Of a DNA stretch of 64,000 nt, positions 25,201 through 34,089 are shown piece by piece. The first letter of the stretch is position 1. Each line of letters begins with the position of its first letter. A program made the position numbers and the translations under genes. The DNA is from Luidia sarsii (lineage: Eukaryota > Echinodermata > Asteroidea > Paxillosida > Luidiidae), in NCBI GenBank assembly GCA_949987565.1, contig OX465102.1:10794212-10858211 (forward strand), given 5' to 3'. Below the pieces are notes generated by a model. It was not told the origin of the DNA. It made no database searches and saw only the letters and a list, made by a program, of their open reading frames with translations.

Positions 25201-28200
25201 GTACATTGTACACACCTGTACGACTGTGTACGTGTACAGCAATTAATGGTTGATTGCTTCTGACTGGCACCCCCTCCCTGGCAAAGAGCACATTAACATT
25301 ACAAATACATGTACATTTACCTACATGTAGGTAATTTGTACTGTACATGTGCAGTATGTATGTACTACATTGTGTACATGTACTTGGGACCGTACCGGTG
25401 TCACGGTATTAGGTGTCCGCTGTGAGCAAGTAACCGGGTGACCAAATAAGGTAATACTGTACTACATGTGCGTCTGCGCACTAGGAGTAGGAACACAAAC
25501 GAGTGCATTTTACTGCCGTGACGAGTTCTCCGGCCGAGGTAGAGCTGTCATGGCGGCGTCCACGAGCAGCATGTGCTCCCGTGCCGATCGGTTCAGGCGA
25601 AATCGGGAAAAGTGTACAAAGATTATAGATTATTTGATAAGCGGATCTTATGAATGCGGAGCGACAGAGGGGGAGAAGAGATGAATTCGTCGCCTAGCGA
25701 AGAAATATTCCCTCTAAAAGAAAAAGGCTTGTAAAGATATCAGTGTAAAGTTGCTGTGAAAGGAATTATGGCCCGCCCAGGGTAAATAATTATTATTAAG
25801 CGTGCATTTGAGGCCAGCATAAGCACAATCAAAGCAACATTTACTATTCTACAGCGCCCTCACACGGCCTCAGCCGGACATCTCTTCACACCGGACTGCT
25901 GAGGCCGTGACTAATGCGTGCACAGATGTCCGTTTGTGTGGCCCGGACACTTGCTCACAGCGGACACTTGAAACCGTGACACTGGGTACATGTGCATGTA
26001 TTTCTACTGTATAGGTACACAATGTGTACATGTACATGTACATGTACACAAACTACACATGTATAAATGTGATTTGAGGAGCACTCTTTAGGGGTTTTCA
26101 CACTAGACAAAATTCCCGGGGATTTCTTGAAGTTTTTTCCCCGGGGAATTTGGTCGGTCTGTTCACACTACCAAACCGGGAAAAAGTTTTTTACCAGGGG
26201 TTTAATGGTTGGTTAAAAATTCCCTGAGATTTCCCCGGGGATTTAATACCCGTCAAACCGAAGGACTGGGTTCAAATCCTGGTCCAGTCAACGTTTCCTT
26301 CGCCATTTGATGCGAGTCGTGCACAAATGCCAAGTCAATGTTGCTTCTCTTTTGTTCATGCGTTCTTATAAATGTTTTTGTTTGTCCTAGCTTCGTCAGT
26401 GGTCAGGGATCTGATCAATGTCCATCTGAGTGTGACGGAGGCCAACGCCCTGCTGACCGGTCAGGGTGGCATGACATCCAAGCCGCTGGACCTTTCTCTG
26501 GACGGCACTGTCATGATGGCTCACCATCCCTTGTTGGGCACCAACTTGGCCACCGGTCCCAGTGTCACCAACACCAGCTCAGGCACTGTAAGCCAAACCC
26601 TTGTGGTGCCCAGCCAATTTACATGTTGACTGTACCGGTACTTGTACATGTACAGGTACACGTGTACCGTCAATCCATATGCAGGGATGTACAAGACTTC
26701 CGGAAATTTAAGGGTTTCTTGAAATTGCGTGATTTTTGTGCACATTTCCGGAAATTGTGGTTTTGTTATTTTTGTAAGTTATTATTATTTTTTTTAAATT
26801 TAATTTAATTTTTTTAATGTCAAACTGGTGTCTCAAACTGCTAAATGTTATCTGTTAAAACCCTAAAAACTGAAGGGCGCCTGCACCCCAGCTGTGAATC
26901 TTGCAATTGCATCTCTCGGTCGCGTAAGCGCTAACTCGCAGTTGCACAATTTATTGGAATTTGATAATTTTCAGGAAATGACTTTGTTGGTCACTTACAT
27001 GTACATCCCTGCATATGGGTATTTCCATCAAACATATGTACATTCTATGAAACCATTCAACTTGAATGTAAAGTTGAATGTAATAAGCAATTGGTCGAGT
27101 TCGGGCGGTCTGTTCTTCACACGCGAACCTTGTTCTCGCGCTTGAACCGCACGGAGCAGGACCCAAGAATGCTGCACTCAGAACAGGATCATACGCACGG
27201 TCGCCTCTCCGCCCGCCAGGGTTGTTCACGAACAGTCGGGAACGCGAGCGCCCGAACTCGACCACTGAGTGCTTACTTGCTCAGTGCTTTGCCCGATGAA
27301 AAAAAAAAAAATGTCGGGCAACTCGCGGGATTCGAACTTACGACTCCTAGTGCAGACTAGTGCTTGACCGGCATTTGTTTGATTTTGTTGGTTTTTTTGT
27401 TGTTGGTGGGGTAGTATAACAGCGGTAGTCACTCACATCACAGCACTCTGAGGGCAGTCTCCTCCTCCCAGCAGCAGAGCCAGTTGAACCCCATCTACCC
27501 GGTGGACTCCTCCGAGGTGACGGGCTTCCCCCACCCCGTCCCCGTCGCCCTGACGACCAGTCTGGCGGGGGCCGAGGCGGTCCCCGCCGCCGCCGCCGCC
27601 GCCTCACACCACGCCTGCAGGTGGAACAGCTGCAGCCTGCGCTTTGGCGAGATGGAGGAGCTGGTGGCGCACGTCAACGAGCGGCACGTGGTGCTGGCCG
27701 AGGGGGAGTACTGCTGCAGGTGGGATGGCTGCAGCCGCAAGGGCAAAGGCTTCAATGCTAGGTGAGACCATCTAGACATAGATGTATATGTATGACTGGC
27801 TCTGCAGTAAAGGTCCTTAAAATCACACAAATATCTCAAGTTATACCCACAGTCAGAAAGAGCATGAAATAAGCTTTATTTTGATGCCAGTTTGACCTAT
27901 GTAGCATGTTCCATTCCTGAGATATTTATCAAAATTCATGTAGTTATCTCTGTCTGTCACAATGAAAATGAAACGCCTTATGAAGAAATGGCTATTTAAA
28001 CATTTTACTAGCAGATAAAATGTGAAACTTCCAAAATGCTATGTTTTTTGTCTTTATTGATGCAAATTAATGGTTCCTCCAACTGATTACAATGTATCAA
28101 AGAATGGTCATAATCAACCGTATCAAATTGTCAAATTATAACAAGAAATAAAAAATGTTAAGTTCAAAGCACCCCTGCTGGGTGGAACAGCCGATTATGC

Positions 28201-30781
28201 CCAAGGCGTGGTGTGACATACATGTACTGTATGGGCCTTTTTTGCAGAGCAGGTCACATATGTATACAGGTTGTACCCTGTACATGCACTGGTATAACCT
28301 AGAGACGGAAAGAGTCCATGGGGGACCCGACTAGCGTCAAACCAAGGGCAGAAGTAAAGTGCACCACCATACGTTTCTATGGCTTGTGAGGTGATGTGCA
28401 ATTTCCAGCAGTTCCGTGATGCTGTGAGGTGATGCTTATGCATGTACATGCTTTTTCTATACGTATGAACATGGTGGTGCTCTTTACTTCCACCCATTTT
28501 TTTTTTTTTTTTTTTTGGGGGGGGGGGGCAAAGATGGCAGCCTCCACGGCATTTCGGTCTGGCGCATGCGATTGTCCGTATATGTCTATGGGTGAGATGC
28601 TCAGAACCCATCGGTCCCCCGACGAACCTCCAGCGGAATCCAGCAGTCTACTCACCCATACCCCCCCTTTTTTTTTGGGGGGGGGTGTTTTTATTTTGTT
28701 TGCTACATGTATTTCGGTAAACATTTTCCCGTGTTGAAAGTCCAAGTGCGGACAGCGGTTACATTTGACCATTTTCATTTCACCATAACTTCACTCAAAC
28801 CTTCCCCCAAAATAGTCCAGTGCAGACACGGAAGCCCCTACACAACATTGGTAGGATCGAACAACAGAAATGTTAACAGATTTACATGTACTTGAAACGT
28901 ATACAGTTTGAAGATGGGTATTGTAGAAACCTCACATTGAAATTTTTCTGCCTAAAAAATGTTGTATTTTTGGAGCAAAGAGTATAAGAAATCTAATTTT
29001 TTTTTTCGGAACAATTTGTTGAATGCTGCATTTGCGTGAAACAAATAAAGCGTTTTTTCACTATTTTCTCAAAAGTCGGTTGTCGAATTGAGCTGTTATT
29101 TTCACAGGTGTGCTATTTCATGCATACATGTACATGTATGTTGGACCATACAACGTATGGATGCTATTCTTTGACCTCGACCAATGTTGTGACTTGTGTT
29201 ATCCCTTTAACACCAATATTAAAGGAAATCCTGGATTGCACCAACACGAAAACAAAACAAAACAAAACCGAATTAATTTACATTGTCATTAATTTCTTCC
29301 AGATACAAGATGTTAATTCACGTGAGGACCCATACCAATGAGAAGCCTCACCAGTGTCCAATATGCAACAAGTCCTTCTCGAGGCTGGAGAATCTGAAGA
29401 TTCACAACCGATCGCACACCGGTAAAGAACATGGTTGTCTTTCCTGTTTATCTAAAAGAACCCCCCCCCCCAAAAAAAAAAAAAAACAATATTTTGCAGT
29501 TTTCCCTTTCTTTGTTTGCTTGAAAATGCCTCCCTGTCTATGTACATGTACATCCCTGTGACATTGATGTATACAGTATCTGGTAATTTTTTTTTTATTA
29601 CTTTTAGCCTCTGATGAAAGTCCTACTAGGGTCGAAATGTTAGGCCACTTACTACAATTTTTTATTTTCAATCAGAAGTACGAAGTACGGGTTCTTCTCT
29701 TGGTGGGTGTTGGCAGATTCTGTCTTTGAGAAAAGTCTGGCTAGGATCGAAGTGACAGTCCTTTTTAGTTTTACATTCTGATCATTGAAGTCAGTGGGCA
29801 GTTTGTACATTTTTGGGGGGGTTTGGCTTATCACTCATTGGAAGGTTTGCGGTGACACCTTGTGGCACTTCCCTTTCAAGAAGGAGTGTGGCTCTGAAAA
29901 GAGGCTGGTAACTCGATGCTTTGGGTTGTGTGTGTACTCTGTTCGTCGTCAGGAGACCGGGCAGAGAGCACACACAGTTACCTGCTCTTTTCTGAAATTC
30001 TGAGCCGCACTCTTTCGTGAAAGGGAAGTGCTACCGCAAAGCTTCCACTTAGATTTTCCACCATGCAAACCTTCAGGTCTTATCTGGCTTATCAATCGTT
30101 ATTTGCGCAGGCGAGAGGCCCTACGTTTGCCCGGTGGCTGGCTGCAATAAGCGGTACTCCAACTCCAGCGACCGCTTCAAGCACACGCGCACCCACCTGG
30201 AGGAGAAGCCCTACTTCTGCAAGGTGGCTGGCTGCGACAAGCGCTACACGGACCCCAGCTCGCTGCGCAAGCACGTCAAGACGTTCGGCCACTACGCCAA
30301 CCGCGACCACCTCAACCACTACGTCTCCCGGAAGACGGTGACGGCGGCGATTAGCGGCGGTGGGGCAGCCTCGAGCAAGCCAGCGGCGCCCCGCGTCTCC
30401 GCCGCCAAGCCCGCACCCGTGCCCTTCTTCCCCTCGGTGACGGCGGCCTTACCGCCGCCGCCGCTGCCGCCCACGACGAGCAGCGTGGCCGGCATCCCGG
30501 AAGGGGTGATCGTCTACCCCATCCTGGTGCACTCGCCCTCGCTCCAGCCCCACTACAGTTACGTCACACTCCCCGGCCACCTCCCCGACTTCTCCGCCTC
30601 TGGCAACTCGCCGGCCACCTTCTCGCTGGCCGGCATGCAGCAGAACAGCGGCGAGGCCACTGGCCGGGAGGGCCAGCGGCCCGCGGTTGGGGACGGCTTT
30701 GCCGCCTTGAGCCAGGACATGGTTGTCGGCCAGAGGAGCGTGAACATTGAGTCCAAGAGCGAGGGAATGGCCAGTGGCTGA
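16018..30781 (+). CDS. GLIS2: GLIS2-type zinc-finger transcription factor (gene span, 5 coding exons)
   Basis: A GLI-related nuclear DNA-binding regulator. Joining 16018-16216, 26391-26587, 27472-27761, 29303-29421 and 30111-30781 gives 1476 nt, 491 residues plus stop, with every splice phase agreeing. Five C2H2 fingers lie at about 181-329. Finger 2 has the GLIS2-type GKGFNAR linker to [16 protein letters not shown], and [15 protein letters not shown] plus [12 protein letters not shown] follow. These match GLIS2 rather than GLIS1/3. Vertebrate GLIS2 is ~520 residues, so length fits. PLDLS at 98-102 is a CtBP-binding motif. The C-terminal ~160 residues are Ala/Pro-rich and probably disordered. 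In finger 5 the expected second His is Phe-327, with His-329 two residues on. The ATG directly at the acceptor of the first exon implies an upstream 5' exon, which could be non-coding or could extend the protein. Confidence 0.93.
17680..18260 (-). mobile_element. 5'-truncated Penelope-like 3' end with microsatellite insertion
   Basis: On the minus strand it has the 3' untranslated region of the 18.8-22.1 kb element (runs of CTTTGATC and CCCTTCCC) and a terminal motif at about 17,733-17,770 degraded in the GAAAC part. At about 18,086-18,180 TACATG-rich DNA interrupts sequence that is continuous in the related copy at 43,868-44,150, so the microsatellite arose or expanded after insertion. Confidence 0.6.
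18370..18560. repeat. TACATG microsatellite cluster
   Basis: About 190 bp of TACATG/ACACGT hexamer variants. Adjacent open frames on both strands are artefacts of this repeat. Confidence 0.8.
18826..18870 (-). ncRNA. 3' terminal hammerhead-like motif of the Penelope element
   Basis: Minus-strand order: GCCT (18,867-18,870), TTGAGAA, GGTCC/GGATC stem II, GAAA, ACGTC, AGGC (18,826-18,829). The stem II loop carries an inserted TACATG, making the loop itself largely self-complementary. Confidence 0.5.
19142..21811 (-). CDS. Penelope-like reverse transcriptase with C-terminal GIY-YIG endonuclease
   Basis: 889 residues from the ATG at 21,811. The frame stays open up to 22,000, but those 63 codons read through the terminal repeat and start at TTG, so the internal Met (MNNPNCFF) is preferred. 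Reverse-transcriptase landmarks: [13 protein letters not shown] (~280), [10 protein letters not shown] (~357), [13 protein letters not shown] (~430, motif A), [13 protein letters not shown] (~492) and the catalytic YIDD at ~529-532. A Cys-rich CTSKCIVC (~753) precedes the GIY-YIG nuclease: [16 protein letters not shown] (~794), then RIYGHRS with the catalytic Arg (~816) and a downstream Glu. The RT plus GIY-YIG fusion defines canonical Penelope-like elements. No internal stops or frameshifts are seen. Confidence 0.93.
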   Translation of the reverse strand: MNNPNCFFQLRKLQEKALRYTFHQDNYNFFSVSRLIPTGLQISHTPQIGKLSPNLQKKWNQILYSASIQLIKVLSEQCEITLQAVHQDIANLDSKLRSSCSESQYKDLSDEIEKGLSNLNSVLTDRRNKKIGGLVAKQRRHNRFRRSPQSTPLPPTNTVVNLSSSSLTDAEHTLLSKGLNFCPTPPKVDQVMLSQDLTEYYRRLRLTEFFFDSGSRKEEPFRVKSTWVPPKNRVPALETYVQAVSSQVSNSSHLTRKPHDNLPREERLALNTLRSRGDIIIKPADKGSAVVIMDRQKYIDEANRHLNNPQHYKCLDSNPTGKFSEQIQEVLDDMRSRDHLSKKAHRILSPINCRTARFYLLPKIHKANNPGRPIISGNGSPTEHISLFIDSFLKPLVPQIPSYVHDTPDFLRKLESVKDQIPATAIIGTCTIDVSSLYTNIPQEEGIQACSLALAKGKQSSPPISDITTLMRLVLAKNNFSFLGKHYLQVHGTAMGTRMAPSFACLFMGDLEERMLSEAPCRPWIWWRYIDDVFFIWTRDGSSLNAFFDHINSFHRTIKFTWEQSLQQTHFLDVTVRKDLNTLTTDLYSKPTDTHQYLHSSSCHPRHCKTGIAYSQALRLRRICSNESDFRRHTRVLASNLVARGYSSRQVKNSIAKVYSIPRSSALKQKPPGPKDKPKVPLVTSYHPSLPPLRKITKENHHILHTSDRLAEAIPNSPVLAFRRPRNLRDLIVRAEVPPLDSSPPTKFGTFKCTSKCIVCKTHVKEIDSFNGHSSGTTHTTYGSITCTTSNIIYLISCRVCNIQYVGETKNTLKKRIYGHRSTIKTGKMDTPVGYHFNLPDHSISDMSVLGIESLGHRNNAVRLSREKMWMKRLRTIQPHGLNIQEGND
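22024..22058 (-). ncRNA. 5' terminal motif with duplicated stem III segment
   Basis: On the minus strand a perfect GATCC/GGATC stem II is followed by GAAACGTCGAAACGTC, from a tandem GACGTTTC duplication (22,028-22,043). The duplication would allow ACGT/ACGT stem III capped by CGAA. The CUGANGA side is missing, so this copy alone cannot be a complete ribozyme. Confidence 0.45.
22285..22400. repeat. TACATG microsatellite
   Basis: Near-continuous TACATG hexamers, with a second short run at 22,790-22,870. Confidence 0.8.
23143..23535. mobile_element. MITE with CACAACATTGGT inverted ends
   Basis: Left end CCTGCACAACATTGGTCGAG and right end ACCAATGTTGTGTAGGGGC are inverted repeats about 390 bp apart. 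An inverted sister copy lies at 28,830-29,210, and a more distant one ends near 33,425. Nothing coding is seen. Confidence 0.6.
23549..24580 (-). mobile_element. ~1.03-kb non-autonomous element, GTCGAAAACCGG family
   Basis: Near-identical in reverse orientation to 47,481-48,513 and related to 7633-8023. Ends carry inverted CGTCGAAAAC(C/G)GG. A 54-codon open segment preserved in two other copies is here disrupted by one extra base in a poly-T run (poly-A at 23,990-23,998 on the plus strand). No transposase domain is recognised. Confidence 0.6.
25140..25210. repeat. TACATG microsatellite (longest uninterrupted run)
   Basis: About eight consecutive perfect TACATG units followed by degenerate ones. 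Confidence 0.85.
25399..25981 (+). mobile_element. Ginger-like TIR element, non-autonomous
   Basis: The ends are inverted repeats beginning TGTCACGGT (25,399) and ending ACCGTGACA (25,981), extending over ~35 bp with GTGTCCGCTGTGAGCAAG shared. The flanking 4-bp sequences are CCGG (25,395) and CTGG (25,982), a 4-bp duplication differing by one CpG-type transition. TGT ends plus 4-bp duplications fit Ginger transposons (integrase-type). The interior holds an integrase-associated exon relic. Confidence 0.5.
25550..25684 (+). pseudogene. Relic of the N-terminal part of an integrase-type (KRBA2/Ginger-like) protein
   Basis: From the ATG at 25,550 the frame gives [19 protein letters not shown] followed by a GEKR motif and a stop. 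After the TGA the same frame continues [10 protein letters not shown] to another stop. This resembles the segment before the zinc-binding region of KRBA2/Ginger-type integrases ('...YL.sG.Y..g....ekr.irrrakkf'). Two in-frame stops make it a relic, with flanking Ginger-like ends supporting the origin. The family match is by pattern only. Confidence 0.4.
26090..26260. mobile_element. Partial foldback MITE (TTTCACACTAGAC family)
   Basis: GGGGTTTTCACACTAGACAA followed by GGGGAATTT/AAATTCCC-type internal repeats matches the fuller copy at 43,255-43,517. A SINE B-box tail (GGTTCAAATCCTGGTCCAGTC) follows at about 26,268. Confidence 0.45.
26391..26587 (+). CDS. GLIS2: GLIS2 coding exon 2
   Basis: Acceptor TTTGTCCTAG, donor GGCACT|GTAAGC. 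Encodes the end of codon 67 through residue 132 and contains [14 protein letters not shown] at 98-102 fits the PxDLS motif that recruits the corepressor CtBP. Confidence 0.85.
27472..27761 (+). CDS. GLIS2: GLIS2 coding exon 3 (finger 1 and start of finger 2)
   Basis: Acceptor TCTCCTCCTCCCAG, donor GCTAG|GTGAGA. Encodes residues 133-228 and part of 229. An Ala run precedes finger 1 (Cys181, Cys186, His199, His204); finger 2 begins with Cys214 and Cys219 and is split by the intron after FNA. The exon is strongly GC-biased compared with its flanks. Confidence 0.92.
28830..29210. mobile_element. MITE, inverted sister of 23,143-23,535
   Basis: Left CCTACACAACATTGGTAGG and right GACCAATGTTGTGA-type ends. 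The interior matches the other copy in reverse (GGATGCTATTCTTTGACCTC). Confidence 0.55.
29303..29421 (+). CDS. GLIS2: GLIS2 coding exon 4 (end of finger 2, finger 3)
   Basis: Acceptor TTTCTTCCAG, donor ACACCG|GTAAAG. Encodes residues 230-268 plus split codons. It contains the finger 2 histidines (235, 239) and finger 3 (Cys247, Cys250, His263, His267) with the invariant [17 protein letters not shown]. Confidence 0.95.
29607..29645 (+). ncRNA. Terminal motif with canonical hammerhead core
   Basis: GCCT (29,607-29,610), canonical CTGATGA (29,611-29,617), stem II region, GAAA (29,634-29,637), TGTT and AGGC (29,642-29,645). Same length as the consensus copy, but position 3 is C and position 8 is G. 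Stem II is weaker here (A.C mismatch and two wobble pairs). It lies in the last GLIS2 intron. Confidence 0.45.
29790..30062. mobile_element. Foldback remnant carrying inverted histone-like hairpins
   Basis: The minus-strand copy GCCTCTTTTCAGAGCC (29,890-29,905) and a decayed plus copy (TCTGAGCCGCACTC, about 29,998-30,012) sit in inverted arms. GTTTGCGGTGACACC faces GTGCTACCGCAAAGC. Belongs to the family at 3389 and 35,858. Confidence 0.4.
30111..30781 (+). CDS. GLIS2: GLIS2 terminal coding exon (fingers 4-5 and C-terminus)
   Basis: Acceptor TTATTTGCGCAG; stop TGA at 30,779-30,781. Finger 4: Cys275, Cys280, His293, His297. Finger 5: Cys305, Cys310, His323, with Phe327 where GLIS proteins usually have His, and His329. 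The remaining ~160 residues are Ala/Pro/Ser-rich with no domain recognised. Confidence 0.95.
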
Positions 30782-33700
30782 TGATGGAGAATGCCGACCC
30801 AAAACCTTCCAGTGTGTCCCCGGACGTCAAAGCCCTTCTTTTGAGACAAGACCGAAGACTGACTGACCGTCTCCTTTACAGATTTGATACAAACAAAGCA
30901 ATCTATTGTTTGTGCACAGCTGTGGTAAACTTTGGTGTGTCTACAAAAACCTTCCAGTTGTTGAAGACGTCAAAACCTTTTTGGACAAGAACTGAGACAA
31001 ACTCCCATGCTTGGTCAAGGCCCAAAGTAATCTTTGCTTTGTGTACAATCTACATGTACTATGCCATGGTACACTTGGTTTTGTCTGCGAAACCTTCTAG
31101 TGGCCTGAACTAAGGACTGATAGTGTGCCCAAACTTTGGTTTGTCCACAAAACATGTATGCGACTCCCTTGAGTGTATGCAATCATGATGAACTCATGGT
31201 TGGTGTCAGAGGCTTAAGATAACTTCTGGTTGCTCCAGGAGGAAAGGATGAGAGAAGTGTTCAAAGCTGAGGTTTATGAACGTACAATGTACATGTACAT
31301 GTACATGTATGAAGTAGCATTCGAGAGTCCCAGGAACGTTTGCTTCTCATGTAGGATGTGTTCAGGTAGTCACAGCAGACCGTACATGCAGTTTGTGTAC
31401 AGTGCATGAAACCACAGGAGGACGTGGTCTGTGCACAAGTCATTGCCAGCCCATGGCTGAACTGTGGTCAGTTTCACCAAACTAATCGTAACCACAGAAA
31501 CCATACGGCCTATCACAACTTACGATGGGATATCCATCGTAAGTTGGAGCTAACGATGCATCGTAAGGCTTAGTGACATCCACCCCTGGTGATGCGTGAC
31601 GATTCCGGTTTTGTGCACAAGAGTCCGGACGACCCCCGCAAATTGTGCAGGAGGCAACCGCGGCAATGGACATCATATTGTTTAACGCCGGAAAGATGCC
31701 TGGCGCATGCAGTATAGACCACGGACAAGAATTCGCAAAGACAGGGAGTCGGACGTCGGCAAATTAGTCCGACGACCCCAAAAGGGTCATCAGGCAACTC
31801 GTGAGACGGTATCATGTCGGACTGTGTGATTGAATCAATTTACACAAAATATGTATTCATAGCGTCAAGTTTTCTCCAAATCCCTCTCTTCCCTCCATCC
31901 GAGCCTTTTTGTTTTTTACAAACTATGTACATGTACTATAGACTATGAGTAACCTTTTAGAACACTGCCTTTGTACTTGATTTCTTACCAATGAGAGAGT
32001 ACCACTATTTTTCACACGTTGTAGTATACTTTGTACATAAGAGGATTATGAACTGTTTAATAGAGTACTGCTTTTTGTAGAGGTGACTTGAGAGAATTTA
32101 TTTTAGTACAGTTTTACCGTAACTATATTGTTATAGTCTGGGAGGATTGCTTAGAAAGTTTCATCAGCAAGAGGTTGATGGAAGGTTGATGGAGATGATG
32201 TTTTTTGGCAGTACTGGTACTTGGATAAAGTGTTGAAAGGTCAGGTTAAAAAAAAAAAATTCATTTGAAAAAGAAAAAGGACAGTCTGACTTTAGACTTT
32301 AGAAGTACTGAAGAGAAGTCTCACTTCTTTCCGAACCTCTTCAAAATGTCTTACTTCTTTTGTCTCAAACGATGAAGTTCAACAAGCTGCATCATCTTTG
32401 TGGGATCCCCGAGGTTCTGTAGCTAGATTTACAACAATTGGTTGTTTGCATCTGAATGAAAATTGAGCGTAATTCCTGGAGATATACGGCAGTTAATTGT
32501 TGAATAGCTTCTTTGCTTCTGACTGCCCCCCCCAAGCAAAGACTTCCGGGGGGGGGGGGGGGTGGTAATTGACTAGTTGGGAAGGCCACCATCTAAGGAC
32601 TGGATCGCTCAGATGGTGGTACGCAAAACCAGAGGTCTCGGGTTCAAATCCCGGTCCAGTCAAATTTTTCTTTGCCATTTTTTTACAATTTGCTTAAAAA
32701 GTTCCCAATCAGTTTTTCCTTTATTTGTTTGACTTTTATCTTGTATCCACGATGTATTCTTATGATGTTAAGGGCTATAGGCAGTGTCCTGCATAGGTTA
32801 CAAACACTTACAGACAAGTGTTTTGATACAAACCCATTTTTGTGGGAGTGAATCACAAAGTTCCACCATTGTGGGACAAACATGAAACTCGGCGCATAGC
32901 AACACCACTGGCACTCCAAATTCACGAGGTCGGAGGTCCTGGCGCGAAGTGGTTATTAAACTCTTTAAAAGCCTACACCGGAGAAAATGGTGAAACGGAA
33001 TGCTGCACAGTTTTACCTTTTGGGATACTGTAGATCTTGATAGGGTCGAAACCCTCATTGTACATGTATGTTTGCTTAACATACATGTACATTACATGTA
33101 TACATTGGGAAGATGGGAAAACATCGATGTCCACAGATTTCCTTCTAATTTACACAGCATGTAGATGGTCATGATAGAATCCTCATGTTGAAATCTTACG
33201 GTCTGGAATGCTGTACTTCTCGAGAAATATTCTCTCAAACATCGACAAATAGTTTATTACTCGCGAGTAAATAAACTATTTCTTACACTGTAGAATAGTG
33301 GGAAAACCATTATGGGTTTGTTGTATTTTGCTACTTTCTCAGATCACCATTTGTTTTGAATGTTTAATGGTTTAACACACAGACATGTGGCAATCTTGTA
33401 CCAATGTTTTATAGGGCCTTTAAGAGGGATAATCCCAATGTTCACAGAGGGCGTGATGGTTTTGATCCGCGGTTTGATGGTTTGCACTCAAACAGAATCC
33501 GAGGAAGAAAATTATGGACACAAATTCATGCCAAGCGAAAGGGGAAGGGTACCTGTCACTTGGATGATAAATCATCTATCTGTGGCTGGTTACCAATTTA
33601 CCACTCAGCATTTATCTTTTTATGTATTTAGCTGATCTTTTTACTTGGCAGCGAATTGAATTAGCCTCCGTATCAATATTCTTTTATTTCTGTTTTCTTC

Positions 33701-34080
33701 TTAAACTTGATTTTCTGGTTTAATCACTTTCATATTTGTTTCCATAGTCTGAATTGTTTTGATCCAACAAAAACTGACCTTCCAAATCCACTATGCAGAA
33801 CAGTTTATATTTTGGTCAACCCCCCCCCCCCCCCAATATTGTATTATTCCAATCGACAATTCAGCCATTGTAAAGAGTTATCAGTGGCAGAGATTTTTCT
33901 AGAATTTATTTTTTCATTACTATTTGGAAAATTACCGAAGAAGATCTTGGGGTGTAATTGTTTTCCTATTACCGGTACCCGCCAAAAGGACACAGCTTCA
34001 GACTAACTTGGATTTGGATACTTTAATATCAGGTCGTTTTAAGCATTTGTAGATTTGGGAGATACAGTAGTGACTAGTCT
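30782..34080 (+). other. GLIS2 3' flank/UTR and repeats
   Basis: No further coding exon is seen. The stretch starts with the presumed 3' untranslated region. It contains an 11-bp-arm hairpin at 31,517-31,545, a SINE (32,440-32,740) and a MITE-like segment to about 33,425. No confident polyadenylation signal could be chosen. Confidence 0.5.
32440..32740 (+). mobile_element. Composite tRNA-derived SINE
   Basis: Head CCTGGAGATATACGGCAGTT, linker GGCCACCATCTAAGG, a tRNA-like body (GATCGCTCAGATGG as A box, GGTTCAAATCC as B box) and tail TTCCTTTATTTGTTTGAC, colinear with the other copies. Confidence 0.7.
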
Positions 34081-34089
34081 GAAGCAAGG

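Larger units (their letters stand above)
16217..26390 (+). other. GLIS2 first coding intron (10.2 kb)
   Basis: It contains TACATG microsatellites (16.2, 17.1, 17.8, 18.4, 22.3, 22.8 and 25.1 kb), a 5'-truncated Penelope 3' end (17.7-18.26 kb), the intact antisense Penelope-like element (18.8-22.1 kb), a MITE (23.1-23.5 kb), a ~1-kb TE (23.5-24.6 kb) and a Ginger-like element (25.4-26.0 kb). No other host exon is seen. Confidence 0.8.

Noticed and set aside
27472..30781. GLIS1/GLIS3 or GLI/ZIC assignment
   Set aside because: Finger 2-5 wording ([37 protein letters not shown]) follows GLIS2; GLIS1/3 have different linkers and finger 3 spacing.
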